Shown here: piece by piece, positions 17,801 through 25,687 of the stretch | How the letters are laid out: every line of letters begins with the position of its first letter | Numbering within the stretch: the stretch's first letter is position 1 | From: Phycisphaerales bacterium | GTDB taxonomy: Bacteria > Planctomycetota > Phycisphaerae > Phycisphaerales > UBA1924 | Assembly (NCBI GenBank): GCA_016741915.1 | Contig: JACVCS010000043.1 | Location: 1 to 32,952, forward strand | DNA: 32,952 bases | Reading direction: 5' to 3' | Position numbers and translations under genes: made by a program | Notes under the pieces: generated by a model | Databases searched by the model: none | What the model was told of the DNA's origin: nothing | The model's input: only the letters and a program-made list of their open reading frames with translations

Positions 17801-20800
17801 ACCGACAGCAACTCGGTTGCGAACACGGCCACGGGCACCACGACGCCTTCGTTCATCGTCGCGGGCGACACCGTCGGCTCGGTGACGGTCACGCGTCTTG
17901 CCAACGGGCTCTTCGTCGGTGCGGGCATCACCGCCCTGGGCACCGACAACGCCGTCGGCGGCGTGGGTGCGGCGGCGGATACGGTGCGTCAGGGTGCGAT
18001 CACCTCGGTCAACTTCATCGCTGGCACGAACAACGTCGTGCTGGTGGCGGGTATGAACGCGGGCGCCGACGGCATCTACACGCAGGGCAACGACGATCTG
18101 GCGGCGGCGGGCATCAGCAGCATCGGCACGGTGTCGATCACCGGCGCGGTGTCGCTGCGGGCCTGGGCCGACAGCTCCATCGGGTTCACCACTGCGGGCG
18201 TGGTCCGCGGCGGCGGGGCGCACACCGGTTCGGTCTACATCCCCGCGGCGACCTTCGACCCGCGGACGCTTACGGCGGTTCCGGGCGGGCACGTCGCCCT
18301 GGTGGCCAACGTCGCCACCGCCTTCACCACCGCTCTGGCGGAAACCGGCAGCATCACCTTCAGCGGGCCCGGTCAGGCGTTCTTCGATGACGCCACCGAC
18401 TCGATCGTCCTCGTGGGGACCACCGCGGCCAGCACGCTGCGGATCTCCACCACCGGCGCATCGACGACCCTCTCGGGCGTCCGCGTTCGTTCGCTGAACG
18501 ACGCGTCGCTCGCCTCGCTGACCATCGTCGGCTCGCTGCAGGGCAACTCGGGTATCTACGTCGACGGCACCATCGGCTCCATCACCGCGACGAACATCGA
18601 CATCACCTCCAACGCGACCTTCGGCACCGGGGTCATCGGCGCCGGCTCGTCGATCAGCAGCTTCTCCACCGGCAACTTCCTCCGCGGCATCCTGCAGACC
18701 GGCGGCTCCGACGGGACCAACGCCGGCCTCCGCAGCGACGGCGACATCTCCACCGTCAGCATCACCGGGGCCTTCGGCACCGGTGCGGGTGTGAACAACC
18801 GCCGCATCCAGGCCCGCAACATGACCTCGCTGACCATCGGTGGGACCTTCGGCGGCGTGGTTTCGGTCGATCGCGACCTGTCAACCGCCACCGTCACCAC
18901 CGGGTTCAACGCCGGTTCGCTCCGCACCGGTGGCAAGCTCACCACGCTGAGCTCCGGCGCGATGACCAACGCCCGCGTTTCCGCGGGCGGCGGCATCGGC
19001 TCGGTCAGCGTCACGGGCGATGTGATCGATTCGCAGATCCTCGGCGGTGGTGACCTCGGGTCCGACGGCCTCTTCGGCGGCGTCGGGACCGCGGCCGACC
19101 GCGTCCGTTCCAACGGCATCGGCAGCGTGAACATCTTCGGCAACTTCCCGCGGTCGGATATCGCCGCGGGCGTGCTGCGCGGCGGCGACGGGTTCTTCGG
19201 CACCGCCGACGATCTCTCTGCCGACGGACGCGCGAACGTGGGCCCGGTGACGATCACCGGCGCGACGGTGGGCTCGGCCTCGGGCTCGCAGTCGTACCGC
19301 GTCGCCGCGACGGGCAAGGTGCAGTCGATGACCATCAGCGGCATCAACAGCACCGGCTCGGGCAACTTCCGCCTGCAGAACCTGCCCAACCAGCCCACGC
19401 CGATCCAGGTGTCGGACTTCCGCATCACCCAGGCCGGCGGCATCTACCAGGCGACGATCCGGTTCAACCAGAACATCGCCGGCGCCGCATCGCTGGTCAA
19501 CGCCCTGACGATCCAGGAACTCCGCGGCGTGCCGGGGGCTCAGAACCTGCTGGCACCGCTGACCGGCGGCGTGGCGGGCACGCCGGGCGTGGACTACACC
19601 GTCGCCTACGACGCGTTGACGTTCACCGCGACGATCACCTTCTCTCAGGCGGTGACCTCGCGCAACCTCACCAACAACACTCCCGGCGCCGACACCCTGC
19701 CCGCGCAGAGCGGCCCGGGTGTCTACCGCTTCACGATCGCGGCGACGGGCGCCAACGCCCTGCGCGGCTCGACGACCGATGCGGCCCTTGACGGGAACAA
19801 CAACGGCGTCGCGGGCGATGCCTACCAGCGTGCCGACATCGTCGGTGACGCGGGCGACCGCCTGGGCACCTTCACCGGTCAGACCGGCACGGGTGTCAAC
19901 GTCTCGCTGTACAACCCGGTCAACCTCAACAACATCATCAACTCGCAGGCGAACGCGAACCTCTTCGCGAACCCGAACCAGTCGGTGCTCATCCGCGGGT
20001 ACATGGGCGATCATCCGGACTTCGACGCGAACTCGTTCAACTCGGGCTCGGATATCGACATCTACCAGGTCACGCTCACCGCGGGTCAGATCCTGCGGAT
20101 CGGCGCGCCCACCGGCAACGCCCGCAACGCGACGATCGTGCTGCGGGACGCCACGGGCAACGCCGCTACGGCGGTTCAGCTCAACGCGGCCATCCCCGCG
20201 CCGGGCCAGGACACCACCGAGCGGGTTTTCTATATCACCGCCACGGGCGTGTACAACATCGTCGTCAGTTCGCAATCGGCACAGGCTTTGAACCAGACGC
20301 TCTTCGCGGCTTCCGCCATCGCGCCCCCGGCGCTGGCGATCGCGCAGCGCGACCTCTTCAACTTCGCCGCGGTCCCGGGCGCGACTGGCGATTACGCCTT
20401 CACCGTCCGGATCGTCGACGACGGCAACAGCGGGTTCCGCGATACGCAGAACCTCGCGGCCTTTGCCCCCGCGGCGCCCGCGCCGCTCCCCGGTGCGTTC
20501 AACGCGCAGCGTGACAACACGGTGATCGTCGCGGGTCTGCTGCCCGACACGCAGTACGTCTTCCGCTACGTCATCGGCGCCGACGGCGTGCTGGACAATG
20601 CCGACGACCGCATCGTCGGCCAGCTCTTCCAGATCTCCACGGGCGCGAACCTGGGCATCGTCTCGACGCGTTCGGCGGGTCCGGACGGGATCCTCGGCAA
20701 CGGCGACGACGTGCTGGCGCTGACCAACGACGCCGGCAACGGGCAGGATGTTGTGGTGGCCCCGCTGCCCAACGCCTTCCTGGGCACCGCGCCGGGCTTC

Positions 20801-22291
20801 AACCAGCCGGGCAACCTGCCGTTCATCAACGTGGGTCAGTACACCTTCCGTCTGGACCCCGGCGCGAACGGGCGTTTCGACGGCAACGCGAACTCGGACG
20901 ACGTGGTCATCGGAACCGACCGCTTCGGCAACACGATCGAGCGTCGCGCGGGTGCGAACGGGACGTTCTCCAACGCCGTGGGCACCGACGACATCACGAC
21001 GTACCGCGGCAGCATCGGCGACCCGGGGAGCATCGGGAATCCGAACAACGTTCAGACCGATATCGACGTGATCAACCTGAACAACGGGCTGCCCATCCAG
21101 CCCGGGACGCGGTACCGCATCACGCTCCGCACCAACGAGGACGGCGGGAACTTCGGGCGTTTGCTCCCGACGACCACCTCCTTCGCGGGCTTGCTGGGCA
21201 CCACCGTCCGCGATCTGCGCGGGCAGATCCAGTTCGGTCTCTTCGAGAACACGAACGCCAACAACATCAGCAACGCCAACCTGCTCGCCGCGGCCAACCG
21301 CGTGCAGCTCTTCGGCGGCGCGACCCCCAACACCAACCTCGCCAGCGACAGCCTCACCCGCTATGGGTATGACTCGCGCGGCGACTACTTCTTCGAGTTC
21401 ACCGCCCTGCCCACGCAGGGCAACGCCAACCCCAACGCCGCCAACCCGGCGGACTGGGCAAGCCTTGCTCTGTACACTCAGGGCGCGGTGCGGAGCAACT
21501 ACTCCATCGAGATCCAGCAGATCGCCAGTGTGGCGCTCCCCGCGGTCAACACCCAGGCCGTCACGCAGAACATTCTCATCGAGGTTCAGGGCGGGACGAT
21601 CAACTGGCTGGAGGCCGGCGGCCGCAACACGGTTCTGGACGCCTTCGACCCGGTGTCGAACGGCTTCACGGGCCTGTACGGCGCTCAGAACGCCAACGCC
21701 CTGAACTACATCACCACGAGCAACGCGGCGGTGAACGCCAACTCGCTGGTGCTGCAGTTGCAGGCGGCGTTCAACGCGATTGTCGGGTTCAACCCAGGCG
21801 GGCAGCCGCTGGTGCGGATCTCGGCGAACGCGGCGGACTTCGCCGGTCAGTCGTTCTCGACGGTCTTCCTCACCTCGAGCCAGCAGCCCGGCGCGTTCTT
21901 CAACAACGGGCAGTTCGGCGCGGTCCAGCGTTCGGACATGTTCAACGCCAACCGCAACGACCAGTCGGTCATCTTCATGCCCTCGCTCAACGCCCTGGGT
22001 CAGGGTTCGAGCCAGGCGGGCCTCGACGCCTTCATCCGTCAGCTCACCACGCTGGCGGGTCGGCAGATCGGGCAGCTCCTGGGTCTGCGGACCAGCACGC
22101 CGATCACCGGCGCCGATGTCGCTCCGTTCGAGATCACCGCTTCCGGCACCCCGGCGGATGTTGGAGCGGGCAACACCTACGCCTTCAACGCTGGTAACCG
22201 CAGGTTGTCGCCCAGCGACGCCACCAGCACGTTCCTGCTGGGCAACCAGAACTCCAACGCCCTGCTGCAGCGGATCTTCTTCGCCCAGTAA
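11843..22291 (+). CDS. Giant cell-surface protein with LEPR-like motif, beta-helix repeats and PPC-like domains
   Basis: A 3,482-residue protein, probably exported or cell-surface bound. The N-terminus is basic and not hydrophobic; LEQRQLL at 54-60 is a variant of the planctomycete LEPRxLLS motif. D349-D360 (DANGDGIPDFND) is an EF-hand-like calcium loop. Residues about 729-835 and 2722-2812 resemble PPC (pre-peptidase C-terminal) beta domains. Most of about 850-2500 consists of repeats of the form G-x-(I/L)-x-x-(I/V)-x-(A/V)-G, as in right-handed beta-helices, with an eight-glycine run at 1285-1292. GxDGxxGxxDD-like motifs recur between about 2074 and 3050. Near the end, RQIGQLLGL (3407-3415) resembles a zincin helix without its zinc ligands. 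By eye there is no cysteine, and only two lysines after residue 28 (K2365, K2492). Likely an adhesin or envelope component; no enzyme activity can be argued. Confidence 0.85.
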   Translation: MSKTRRWMDKILGTRSAETASFKSRLGKGERAERSAAMLAQAAGAGHSGMLEQLEQRQLLFTLQVSTADPTFVADPNNPGFGTVTSTFGYFIPFLSANIPGETQRTGIVENFDQRAPSVGVNIPANLDNAVAPGQQATFFGLFASSGGANTVRITAVPAPGNGNTLNITIAAGGWIELVFRTGPGNNATPRTFIGWEWTNPNNNPLPATLRVDARAVAIGAAVSTAIPGGDGLADNPRPVDAATPNGPTIHSFDFAQGFQAIRLNNTGGAPLTLAIQDNVTGIIPPARFAAYLNARLFGAQISLYGRADEATPAPNDGTALQVLDLYGRDMTATINMGIPEGDTRLLADANGDGIPDFNDGIGRINLIRGDARAGFSIVGGTIASTPAGFQFTIASSSLTDAFRTGGFALEGSFVGGTWQFRGFEDTAATVIIGSPWIRDNRNTDVYLSGPTGVDNTFGIPVTTPGLTQEVRVFGAVNRPNGNPAGAWARYPYANATGHFGLTGTILENTLVPAVNPVQPAPVANPIIEQGVGFDAATLLANRVWGQFQVDGLLFGAVRFNGSLSRISVSNPAANIIIDGDLGRLVVNGNLGGTRNPNSTAPSDGFRTFPSQITVGRSLGQVLVSGRIIGTPITVLGATNDPNRATTEFLRYGEAEVIQFFNPALTAEQAAAQILAASRNLAGSGPFIFGGSVGDGAIYRNDSLPGAEFVGTGLRGAIITGTIGLGNSQFHAEDTSDVYAFAANTGSTISVNVAWAPGQPAQSTENLYARIVDINGRVLATHPFAFLSPNFALPNNQFSVQFNFVAPSTEVYYLVLGASGDGQLNTSVGYTATISGQAAVTVGQISVGGGTSGAGMPIFVQNGAVGMIRVGNGYIDVDGTVVDFTDPIQSVEGVADYLALTGGNFSIAGSVYSIIAGSDIRASAINVGGNLGSLYTGRFFSTDNEGTSGVGFGFGNVHNGSLTVGGSIGIIDISGSIAFQNTPTGEVTNTRPGGWTLRTGAANTGPGNIGQFLVGEFINGSAGAGQGGFTLVTSAGSIIDRWVIGTRGGTADTGRIVLGSPQLNLGAGTDVRFFDFRGVANGVGGTLLDTAFQLNLAYNQTQTIEDESGATYSITITGGLPAQGAASSAGTIFFLPAGSASIIGRVTATLNGAANFVVTNNSGQLGRVALDNITLNINNPAGTARSNVLFQGNGEIDVRSLRAAGGTLTAIRNSTPNGDLVSVDVQALGSITIDSGSLGYTENLSGLGNSNFGTFLGTISGLQANVGAPLGVNPLTVNASPGSTGGGGGGGGVNDAFVPVRIIDNVARLEDVGTPFDGYLEGLVVRTGNLATVSAARIGDVILQSSGLINSITANPNAIRGGGVFRGITGSIYAGSILAVDVGDGLAGPGSTGFASAGIFAENDIGRVVAGLRYTGASLNGVIAARNIGANPAGGPALNGINAIEVYNGSVNGAFISVSNLDFWWRSARNASVNGTTPGDVPTAAGTIHRITLSNTSLVRSSIFSTAVNNITITGGNWDASTLETQATGGATDPQTGLTSGSVNMISADAFVNTTLDGEVGEYRNSAITVAGDLQMLMATGINGDISDTNITVGRNVTAQITARNMLRANVSISGRTNFIFMRGDIRASEFNTGAISVFNVSGNIRSSNFTAAGAITQFIAGGEMTNVAINSTGAAGGITYLTARSFSGSLSSSGNLGTIFMTGGDFTGSITTTALNPAGANITFLYATRDLNLSLNIAGDVGTIYAGRNVGRREVDGVTGLANTPDVINISGNLTTITAGGQLYADVRVGQSILGLVYTGFAAPVLATPGNAASDQVSDATITAYGRIAGVYWFGDFGGRITSFSGGVGLIYIVNGSVRSNASIEVRDGDLSTLYIISGHLLGNVSARDGSIGTIYVVGDPTVFGNIGVDPNLSLNSTTGTIASQFRTQLPPGSPNPAAVNGDGIRNGPTISAGLDITTIYASGGMYESAIVAGRSIQSVYVGRGTDSNSVANTATGTTTPSFIVAGDTVGSVTVTRLANGLFVGAGITALGTDNAVGGVGAAADTVRQGAITSVNFIAGTNNVVLVAGMNAGADGIYTQGNDDLAAAGISSIGTVSITGAVSLRAWADSSIGFTTAGVVRGGGAHTGSVYIPAATFDPRTLTAVPGGHVALVANVATAFTTALAETGSITFSGPGQAFFDDATDSIVLVGTTAASTLRISTTGASTTLSGVRVRSLNDASLASLTIVGSLQGNSGIYVDGTIGSITATNIDITSNATFGTGVIGAGSSISSFSTGNFLRGILQTGGSDGTNAGLRSDGDISTVSITGAFGTGAGVNNRRIQARNMTSLTIGGTFGGVVSVDRDLSTATVTTGFNAGSLRTGGKLTTLSSGAMTNARVSAGGGIGSVSVTGDVIDSQILGGGDLGSDGLFGGVGTAADRVRSNGIGSVNIFGNFPRSDIAAGVLRGGDGFFGTADDLSADGRANVGPVTITGATVGSASGSQSYRVAATGKVQSMTISGINSTGSGNFRLQNLPNQPTPIQVSDFRITQAGGIYQATIRFNQNIAGAASLVNALTIQELRGVPGAQNLLAPLTGGVAGTPGVDYTVAYDALTFTATITFSQAVTSRNLTNNTPGADTLPAQSGPGVYRFTIAATGANALRGSTTDAALDGNNNGVAGDAYQRADIVGDAGDRLGTFTGQTGTGVNVSLYNPVNLNNIINSQANANLFANPNQSVLIRGYMGDHPDFDANSFNSGSDIDIYQVTLTAGQILRIGAPTGNARNATIVLRDATGNAATAVQLNAAIPAPGQDTTERVFYITATGVYNIVVSSQSAQALNQTLFAASAIAPPALAIAQRDLFNFAAVPGATGDYAFTVRIVDDGNSGFRDTQNLAAFAPAAPAPLPGAFNAQRDNTVIVAGLLPDTQYVFRYVIGADGVLDNADDRIVGQLFQISTGANLGIVSTRSAGPDGILGNGDDVLALTNDAGNGQDVVVAPLPNAFLGTAPGFNQPGNLPFINVGQYTFRLDPGANGRFDGNANSDDVVIGTDRFGNTIERRAGANGTFSNAVGTDDITTYRGSIGDPGSIGNPNNVQTDIDVINLNNGLPIQPGTRYRITLRTNEDGGNFGRLLPTTTSFAGLLGTTVRDLRGQIQFGLFENTNANNISNANLLAAANRVQLFGGATPNTNLASDSLTRYGYDSRGDYFFEFTALPTQGNANPNAANPADWASLALYTQGAVRSNYSIEIQQIASVALPAVNTQAVTQNILIEVQGGTINWLEAGGRNTVLDAFDPVSNGFTGLYGAQNANALNYITTSNAAVNANSLVLQLQAAFNAIVGFNPGGQPLVRISANAADFAGQSFSTVFLTSSQQPGAFFNNGQFGAVQRSDMFNANRNDQSVIFMPSLNALGQGSSQAGLDAFIRQLTTLAGRQIGQLLGLRTSTPITGADVAPFEITASGTPADVGAGNTYAFNAGNRRLSPSDATSTFLLGNQNSNALLQRIFFAQ

Positions 22292-22336
22292 TGTTCGGTT
22301 GGTGACGATCGGTCTGCGAGCGTGAATGAACCCCCA

Positions 22337-22370
22337 AGCCCCGGTCCGCACGGATCGGGGCTTTTCATTT
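22337..22370 (+). terminator. Intrinsic terminator of the giant surface-protein gene
   Basis: Stem AGCCCCGGTCCG / CGGATCGGGGCT (one G-U pair, tight loop) followed by TTTCATTT, starting 45 bases after the stop codon at 22291. Confidence 0.85.
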
Positions 22371-22520
22371 CTCAGCACTTCGGTTGTGCAGTCATCGATC
22401 GAAAGCGGAACCGCGGCGGGTGAGCGTGGGAGAAGGGCGGGCGCGATCCGAACAACCGGGCGCAGAAGTGGTGATGAGGATGGGATCGGTTCGCAGGAGA
22501 CGTTGAGTCGCTGCGGTTGA

Positions 22521-24050
22521 TCAGCCGTTGCTGGTCATGGAATGGGCCACGCTGGTGGCGCGGGCGCTGACCATCTGCAGGGCCGAGGCGACGCGGGCGA
22601 GGTCGCCGCCCAGTTCGGCCCGCACGCTGCTGACGAGCTTCGCCAGCGGCTCGGGCAGTGGCGCGTTCGGATCACGCTCGATCAGCAGCGGTTGCCAGGG
22701 CTTCAGCTCGATCACCAGCGAACGCATCGCCTCCAAGAGCGATTCGACCGCCTTCGTGGCGCGGTCGGCGTCGCGGTGGGCACCCTGCACCTGACCCAGT
22801 ACGCCCTGAACTGTCTCGCGCAGGTGCTGCCCGGTCTCCAGCAGGCGACGGTGCGGCTCGGCGACCATCGCTTCGAGTTCGTCGCGACGGGCCATGAGGG
22901 CCGCCTGGGCGCTGTCGGCGGCTTCCATCGTCTGGTTCAGCGTCGTGGTCAGTTCGCCCGCCCGGCTCGACAGGCGATCGACACGGTCGGAGGCGCTGTT
23001 GATCGCCTCGCTCAGCAGCGAACGCACAAGCTCCGCCTGGCTGGTGATGGCCTGGAGCTGCGTTGAAGCGTCGGAGGAGTGACGAACGGTCCGCTCGGCC
23101 TGTTCGAGCAGCGCGTGCAGGCGTCGCAGCGAGCGGCCGCCGGCGGTGGGGGCCTTGCCGACTTCGGTGATCTCGCCGACGACGCCCGGCTCGTCGGCAC
23201 CCAGCAGTTCGCGGGCCTGGGCCGCACCGGCTTCGAGCTTGGTGAGCAGTTCGCTGGCGTGCGTCCAGCTCTGAATCAGGCGGTTGTCGATCTGCTGGCT
23301 GAGTTCGGTCAGGCGGCTTTCGGCGCTGCCGGCGAGGGCGCGGGCCTGCTGGTCGATGGCCTCGCCGTGGGACTTCGCCTGGGCTTCCATGCGGTCGAGC
23401 TGAGCGTGCATGGCGCTCCAGCGCTGGGCCATGATCTCTTCGCCGCGGCGCAGGCGTTCTTCGAGTCTGTGCTCGCTCTGCTCGATCAACGCTCGCAACT
23501 GCGCCAGGCGGGTTTCGCCCTCAGCGGCAAGGGTCGCGGCCGCGTGCTGATACTTCTCTGCAAGCTGGCGGACTTGCGCCTCGCCCTCCTGGGCGACCTG
23601 CGCCACGCGGGCTTCTTGCGTGGCTTTCAGTTCGTCGAGCTTCGCGTTGAGCTGGGCCTCGGCGGCACGCATGGCCGACTGCGAATCGGACGAAAGCGAC
23701 TGCAACGACGCGGCGGCCTGCTTGGCGCTATTCAGCAACGCCTCGGCGCGCTGGGCGTGGCTTTCCAGTGATGACAGGGCCTTGGCGGCGGCGTCGAGCT
23801 TCGGTTGGCTCTTGCTGGCGATATCGCGGAGGTTGTCGCGGGCGAGCTGCGCGTCGGCGGCCGCCCCGCGGAGGTTTGCCCCTTCGGCCTGCGCGTCTTC
23901 GATGATCTTGCGGAGCGACGAGGCGAGCTCGTTGTACGTCTCACGGTCGATGACGCGCGGGGAGAGGAAGACCTCGGCAACCGACGCGGCACCGGGCCGA
24001 CCGTCGAGGGTGCTTGCGGCGCGATTCATAATCGGGCGCTCCGTCGCCAT
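22521..24050 (-). CDS. Long coiled-coil protein of unknown function
   Basis: A 509-residue soluble protein that is almost entirely alpha-helical coiled coil, rich in Ala, Glu, Gln, Leu and Arg. Heptad-like stretches run from about residue 45 to 260 and from about 300 to 450, for example LDAAAKALSSLESHAQRAEA and RLEERLRRGEEIMAQRW. A less repetitive N-terminal segment contains VFLSPRVIDRETYNELASSL. The linker around 280-310 (GEITEVGKAPTAGG) breaks the coils. No membrane helix or signal peptide is seen, so it is probably cytosolic. The ATG ending at 24050 is preceded by a good AGGAG six bases upstream, which decides the start over an earlier in-frame ATG. It lies downstream of the two bactofilin-type genes on the same strand, so a cytoskeletal or scaffold role is an inference. 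Confidence 0.75.
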   Translation of the reverse strand: MATERPIMNRAASTLDGRPGAASVAEVFLSPRVIDRETYNELASSLRKIIEDAQAEGANLRGAAADAQLARDNLRDIASKSQPKLDAAAKALSSLESHAQRAEALLNSAKQAAASLQSLSSDSQSAMRAAEAQLNAKLDELKATQEARVAQVAQEGEAQVRQLAEKYQHAAATLAAEGETRLAQLRALIEQSEHRLEERLRRGEEIMAQRWSAMHAQLDRMEAQAKSHGEAIDQQARALAGSAESRLTELSQQIDNRLIQSWTHASELLTKLEAGAAQARELLGADEPGVVGEITEVGKAPTAGGRSLRRLHALLEQAERTVRHSSDASTQLQAITSQAELVRSLLSEAINSASDRVDRLSSRAGELTTTLNQTMEAADSAQAALMARRDELEAMVAEPHRRLLETGQHLRETVQGVLGQVQGAHRDADRATKAVESLLEAMRSLVIELKPWQPLLIERDPNAPLPEPLAKLVSSVRAELGGDLARVASALQMVSARATSVAHSMTSNG

Positions 24051-24135
24051 GCGATACTCCTGCTCACGGCTCCGCCGCGGCACAGCAGTGTATCGACCGA
24101 GTTCGGTCGATTTCTGTACAGGTCTTTCCCTCAGG

Positions 24136-24669
24136 TCAGATCGCCCCGGATTGGCCGTCTTGCGTCGGGTCGTTCGCGATCTGGATCAGCTCCGCCGACT
24201 CACCCGCGTAGGGGCGAATGGTAAATCGCCCGCCCAGCACCACCGCCCCGGGCTCCATGTGCAGGCTGGCGGCTTCGCAGTCCCCCTGCCAGACGGCTTT
24301 GTCGTGCAGGATGACGCGGTAACTTTCAAGGCGGGTGACTTGCACGCGCCCGCCGGGCTCGACGACGATCCCCGCGCCGGCGCGGACGAGGTCGGCCGAG
24401 AGGATGCCGCGCTTTTTGACGGTGATGACGCCGCAGGTTTCCAGGCGTGCGTGCATCTGCGGGCGGTCGACGATCAGGCTCTCGACGCGGACACGCTTGT
24501 AGCAGCGCGGGCAGGTCAGAATGCTCGCCTGATTCGGGATCCGGAACCACTGCGCACAGCTCAGGCACAGCACCGTCGTCGAGGGCGGCGCGTCCGGCGG
24601 CGGCTCACGCCCGGGCTCGTCCGGAACCCGGCGATCAACGCCCAGCGACATGGAGCGGAAAAGCGGCAT
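24136..24669 (-). CDS. Bactofilin-like protein with N-terminal zinc ribbon
   Basis: A 177-residue protein. Residues 35-56 carry C35-x2-C38 and C53-x2-C56, a compact zinc ribbon. From about 65 to 160 the sequence has the short-repeat beta pattern of bactofilin (polymer-forming) domains: VITVKKRGILSADLVRAGA, then IVVEPGGRVQVTRL and LHMEPGAVVLGGRFTI. It is more divergent than the canonical bactofilin just upstream (24867-25406). Zinc-ribbon plus bactofilin combinations suggest a filament component that also binds a partner or nucleic acid, but this is inference. The start is uncertain: ATG ending at 24669 is used, ATG ending at 24651 is possible; neither has a clear ribosome-binding site. The gap to the coiled-coil gene is 85 bp. 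Confidence 0.72.
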   Translation of the reverse strand: MPLFRSMSLGVDRRVPDEPGREPPPDAPPSTTVLCLSCAQWFRIPNQASILTCPRCYKRVRVESLIVDRPQMHARLETCGVITVKKRGILSADLVRAGAGIVVEPGGRVQVTRLESYRVILHDKAVWQGDCEAASLHMEPGAVVLGGRFTIRPYAGESAELIQIANDPTQDGQSGAI

Positions 24670-24718
24670 GGTCGAGCGTGTAACCCGTCAACGTGAACTG
24701 GTGCGGTCGACCCGTTCG

Positions 24719-24746
24719 GTAAAACGCTCCGGGTGAGGCCGGAGCG
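24719..24746 (-). terminator. Terminator-like hairpin downstream of the bactofilin gene
   Basis: Read on the minus strand: CGCTCCGG, six-base loop, CCGGAGCG, then TTTT. It lies between the bactofilin stop (24867) and the next minus-strand gene (24669), so it may end or attenuate transcription within the group. The T-run is short. Confidence 0.6.
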
Positions 24747-24866
24747 GGGGGGAAGACGAAGGTTGAACTGACGGTTCAGTGGGCAAAATGGGTCACGGAC
24801 GAAGGCCGATTCCTCGCCCGATCGCCAGTGTGGGGGGAGGAGGGTGGTGGAAGGGATGTGCGAGGT

Positions 24867-25406
24867 TTATTCGCCGTTGGACGAGGCGGCGGCGGAAGCG
24901 CGGGCCTTGGTGAACCCGGCGAGTTTGGCTTCCAGACCCGCGAGGGCGGAATCAACGTCGCTGCCGGTGGAGGGAATGTTCACCGTGGGGCGAGCGCCGG
25001 TGCTGCGCGTGTGTGTCGTGATCGTTTCGCTGGAGTTCGAGTTCTGCACGCGGCTCTGCGCGTTGGTGACGGCCTCAGCCCCCACCGAGCACTGACCCGT
25101 GAAGCTGGCGCCCTCGCTGACGAGCAGGCGGGCGGTGGTGATGTCGCCGCGGATGATGGCGGTGGGCTTGAGTTCGAGTTTTTCAATCGCAAGCACGTTG
25201 CCCTCGACGGTGCCTTCGATGATCACGGTCACGCCCTGCACGCTGGCCTTGCAGACCGAGCCCGCGCCGACGAGCAGTTGGCCCTGCGAAGTGACCTTGC
25301 CCTCGACCTTGCCGAGGATGTGGGCGGCGGTCTGGGCGATGATCTCGCCCTTGACGAGGGTGTCCGGGCCGATGACGGTGGGGAGCTGATCGGTGTGGCT
25401 GGGCAT
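24867..25406 (-). CDS. Bactofilin (polymer-forming cytoskeletal protein)
   Basis: Bactofilins assemble without nucleotide into filaments of stacked right-handed beta-helices and organise envelope or cell-shape functions. This 179-residue protein has the domain at about 10-110: VIGPDTLVKGEI, then HILGKVEGKVTSQGQLLVG, then VIIEGTVEGNVLAIEKLEL and KPTAIIRGDITTARLLVSEG, with the regular G-x-V/I-x-G pattern. A Ser/Thr-rich, probably disordered tail follows (about 120-179), usual for the family. The ATG ending at 25406 has AAGGA about eight bases upstream. The longer open frame to 25646 lacks family character. It is first of three co-directional genes with a second bactofilin-like protein and a coiled-coil protein. 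Confidence 0.88.
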   Translation of the reverse strand: MPSHTDQLPTVIGPDTLVKGEIIAQTAAHILGKVEGKVTSQGQLLVGAGSVCKASVQGVTVIIEGTVEGNVLAIEKLELKPTAIIRGDITTARLLVSEGASFTGQCSVGAEAVTNAQSRVQNSNSSETITTHTRSTGARPTVNIPSTGSDVDSALAGLEAKLAGFTKARASAAASSNGE

Positions 25407-25687
25407 GATGAGGTCCTTGCGTGTGCGGTTGGATGTTGGTTCGCGAGCGGAGCGAGAGACGTACGAGGCCTTGCGAACGCGTGGTGGCGTGAGAAGCCCA
25501 CAAGCGGACGCACGACAACCCCTCGGCGTGAACGCCGCGGAAGGGATCGACAGAAAGGAATTTCGGCCCTTTGGTTCCGCGTCGATGAGTTTTCCCGTGC
25601 ATGACCCGGCGCAAACCCAAACCCGTGTCGCCATGCGTCGCGGCATCGATACTCTTCACAGCATTTTTGAAAGGCGGGTGACCGAGC

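Noticed and set aside
12754..22378. Very long minus-strand open frames opposite the giant gene (13028-16309, 18881-22378)
   Set aside because: They are mirror frames of GC-rich coding DNA: Arg/Val/Asp/Gly-rich with no domain. The plus frame has a ribosome-binding site, terminator and repeat structure.
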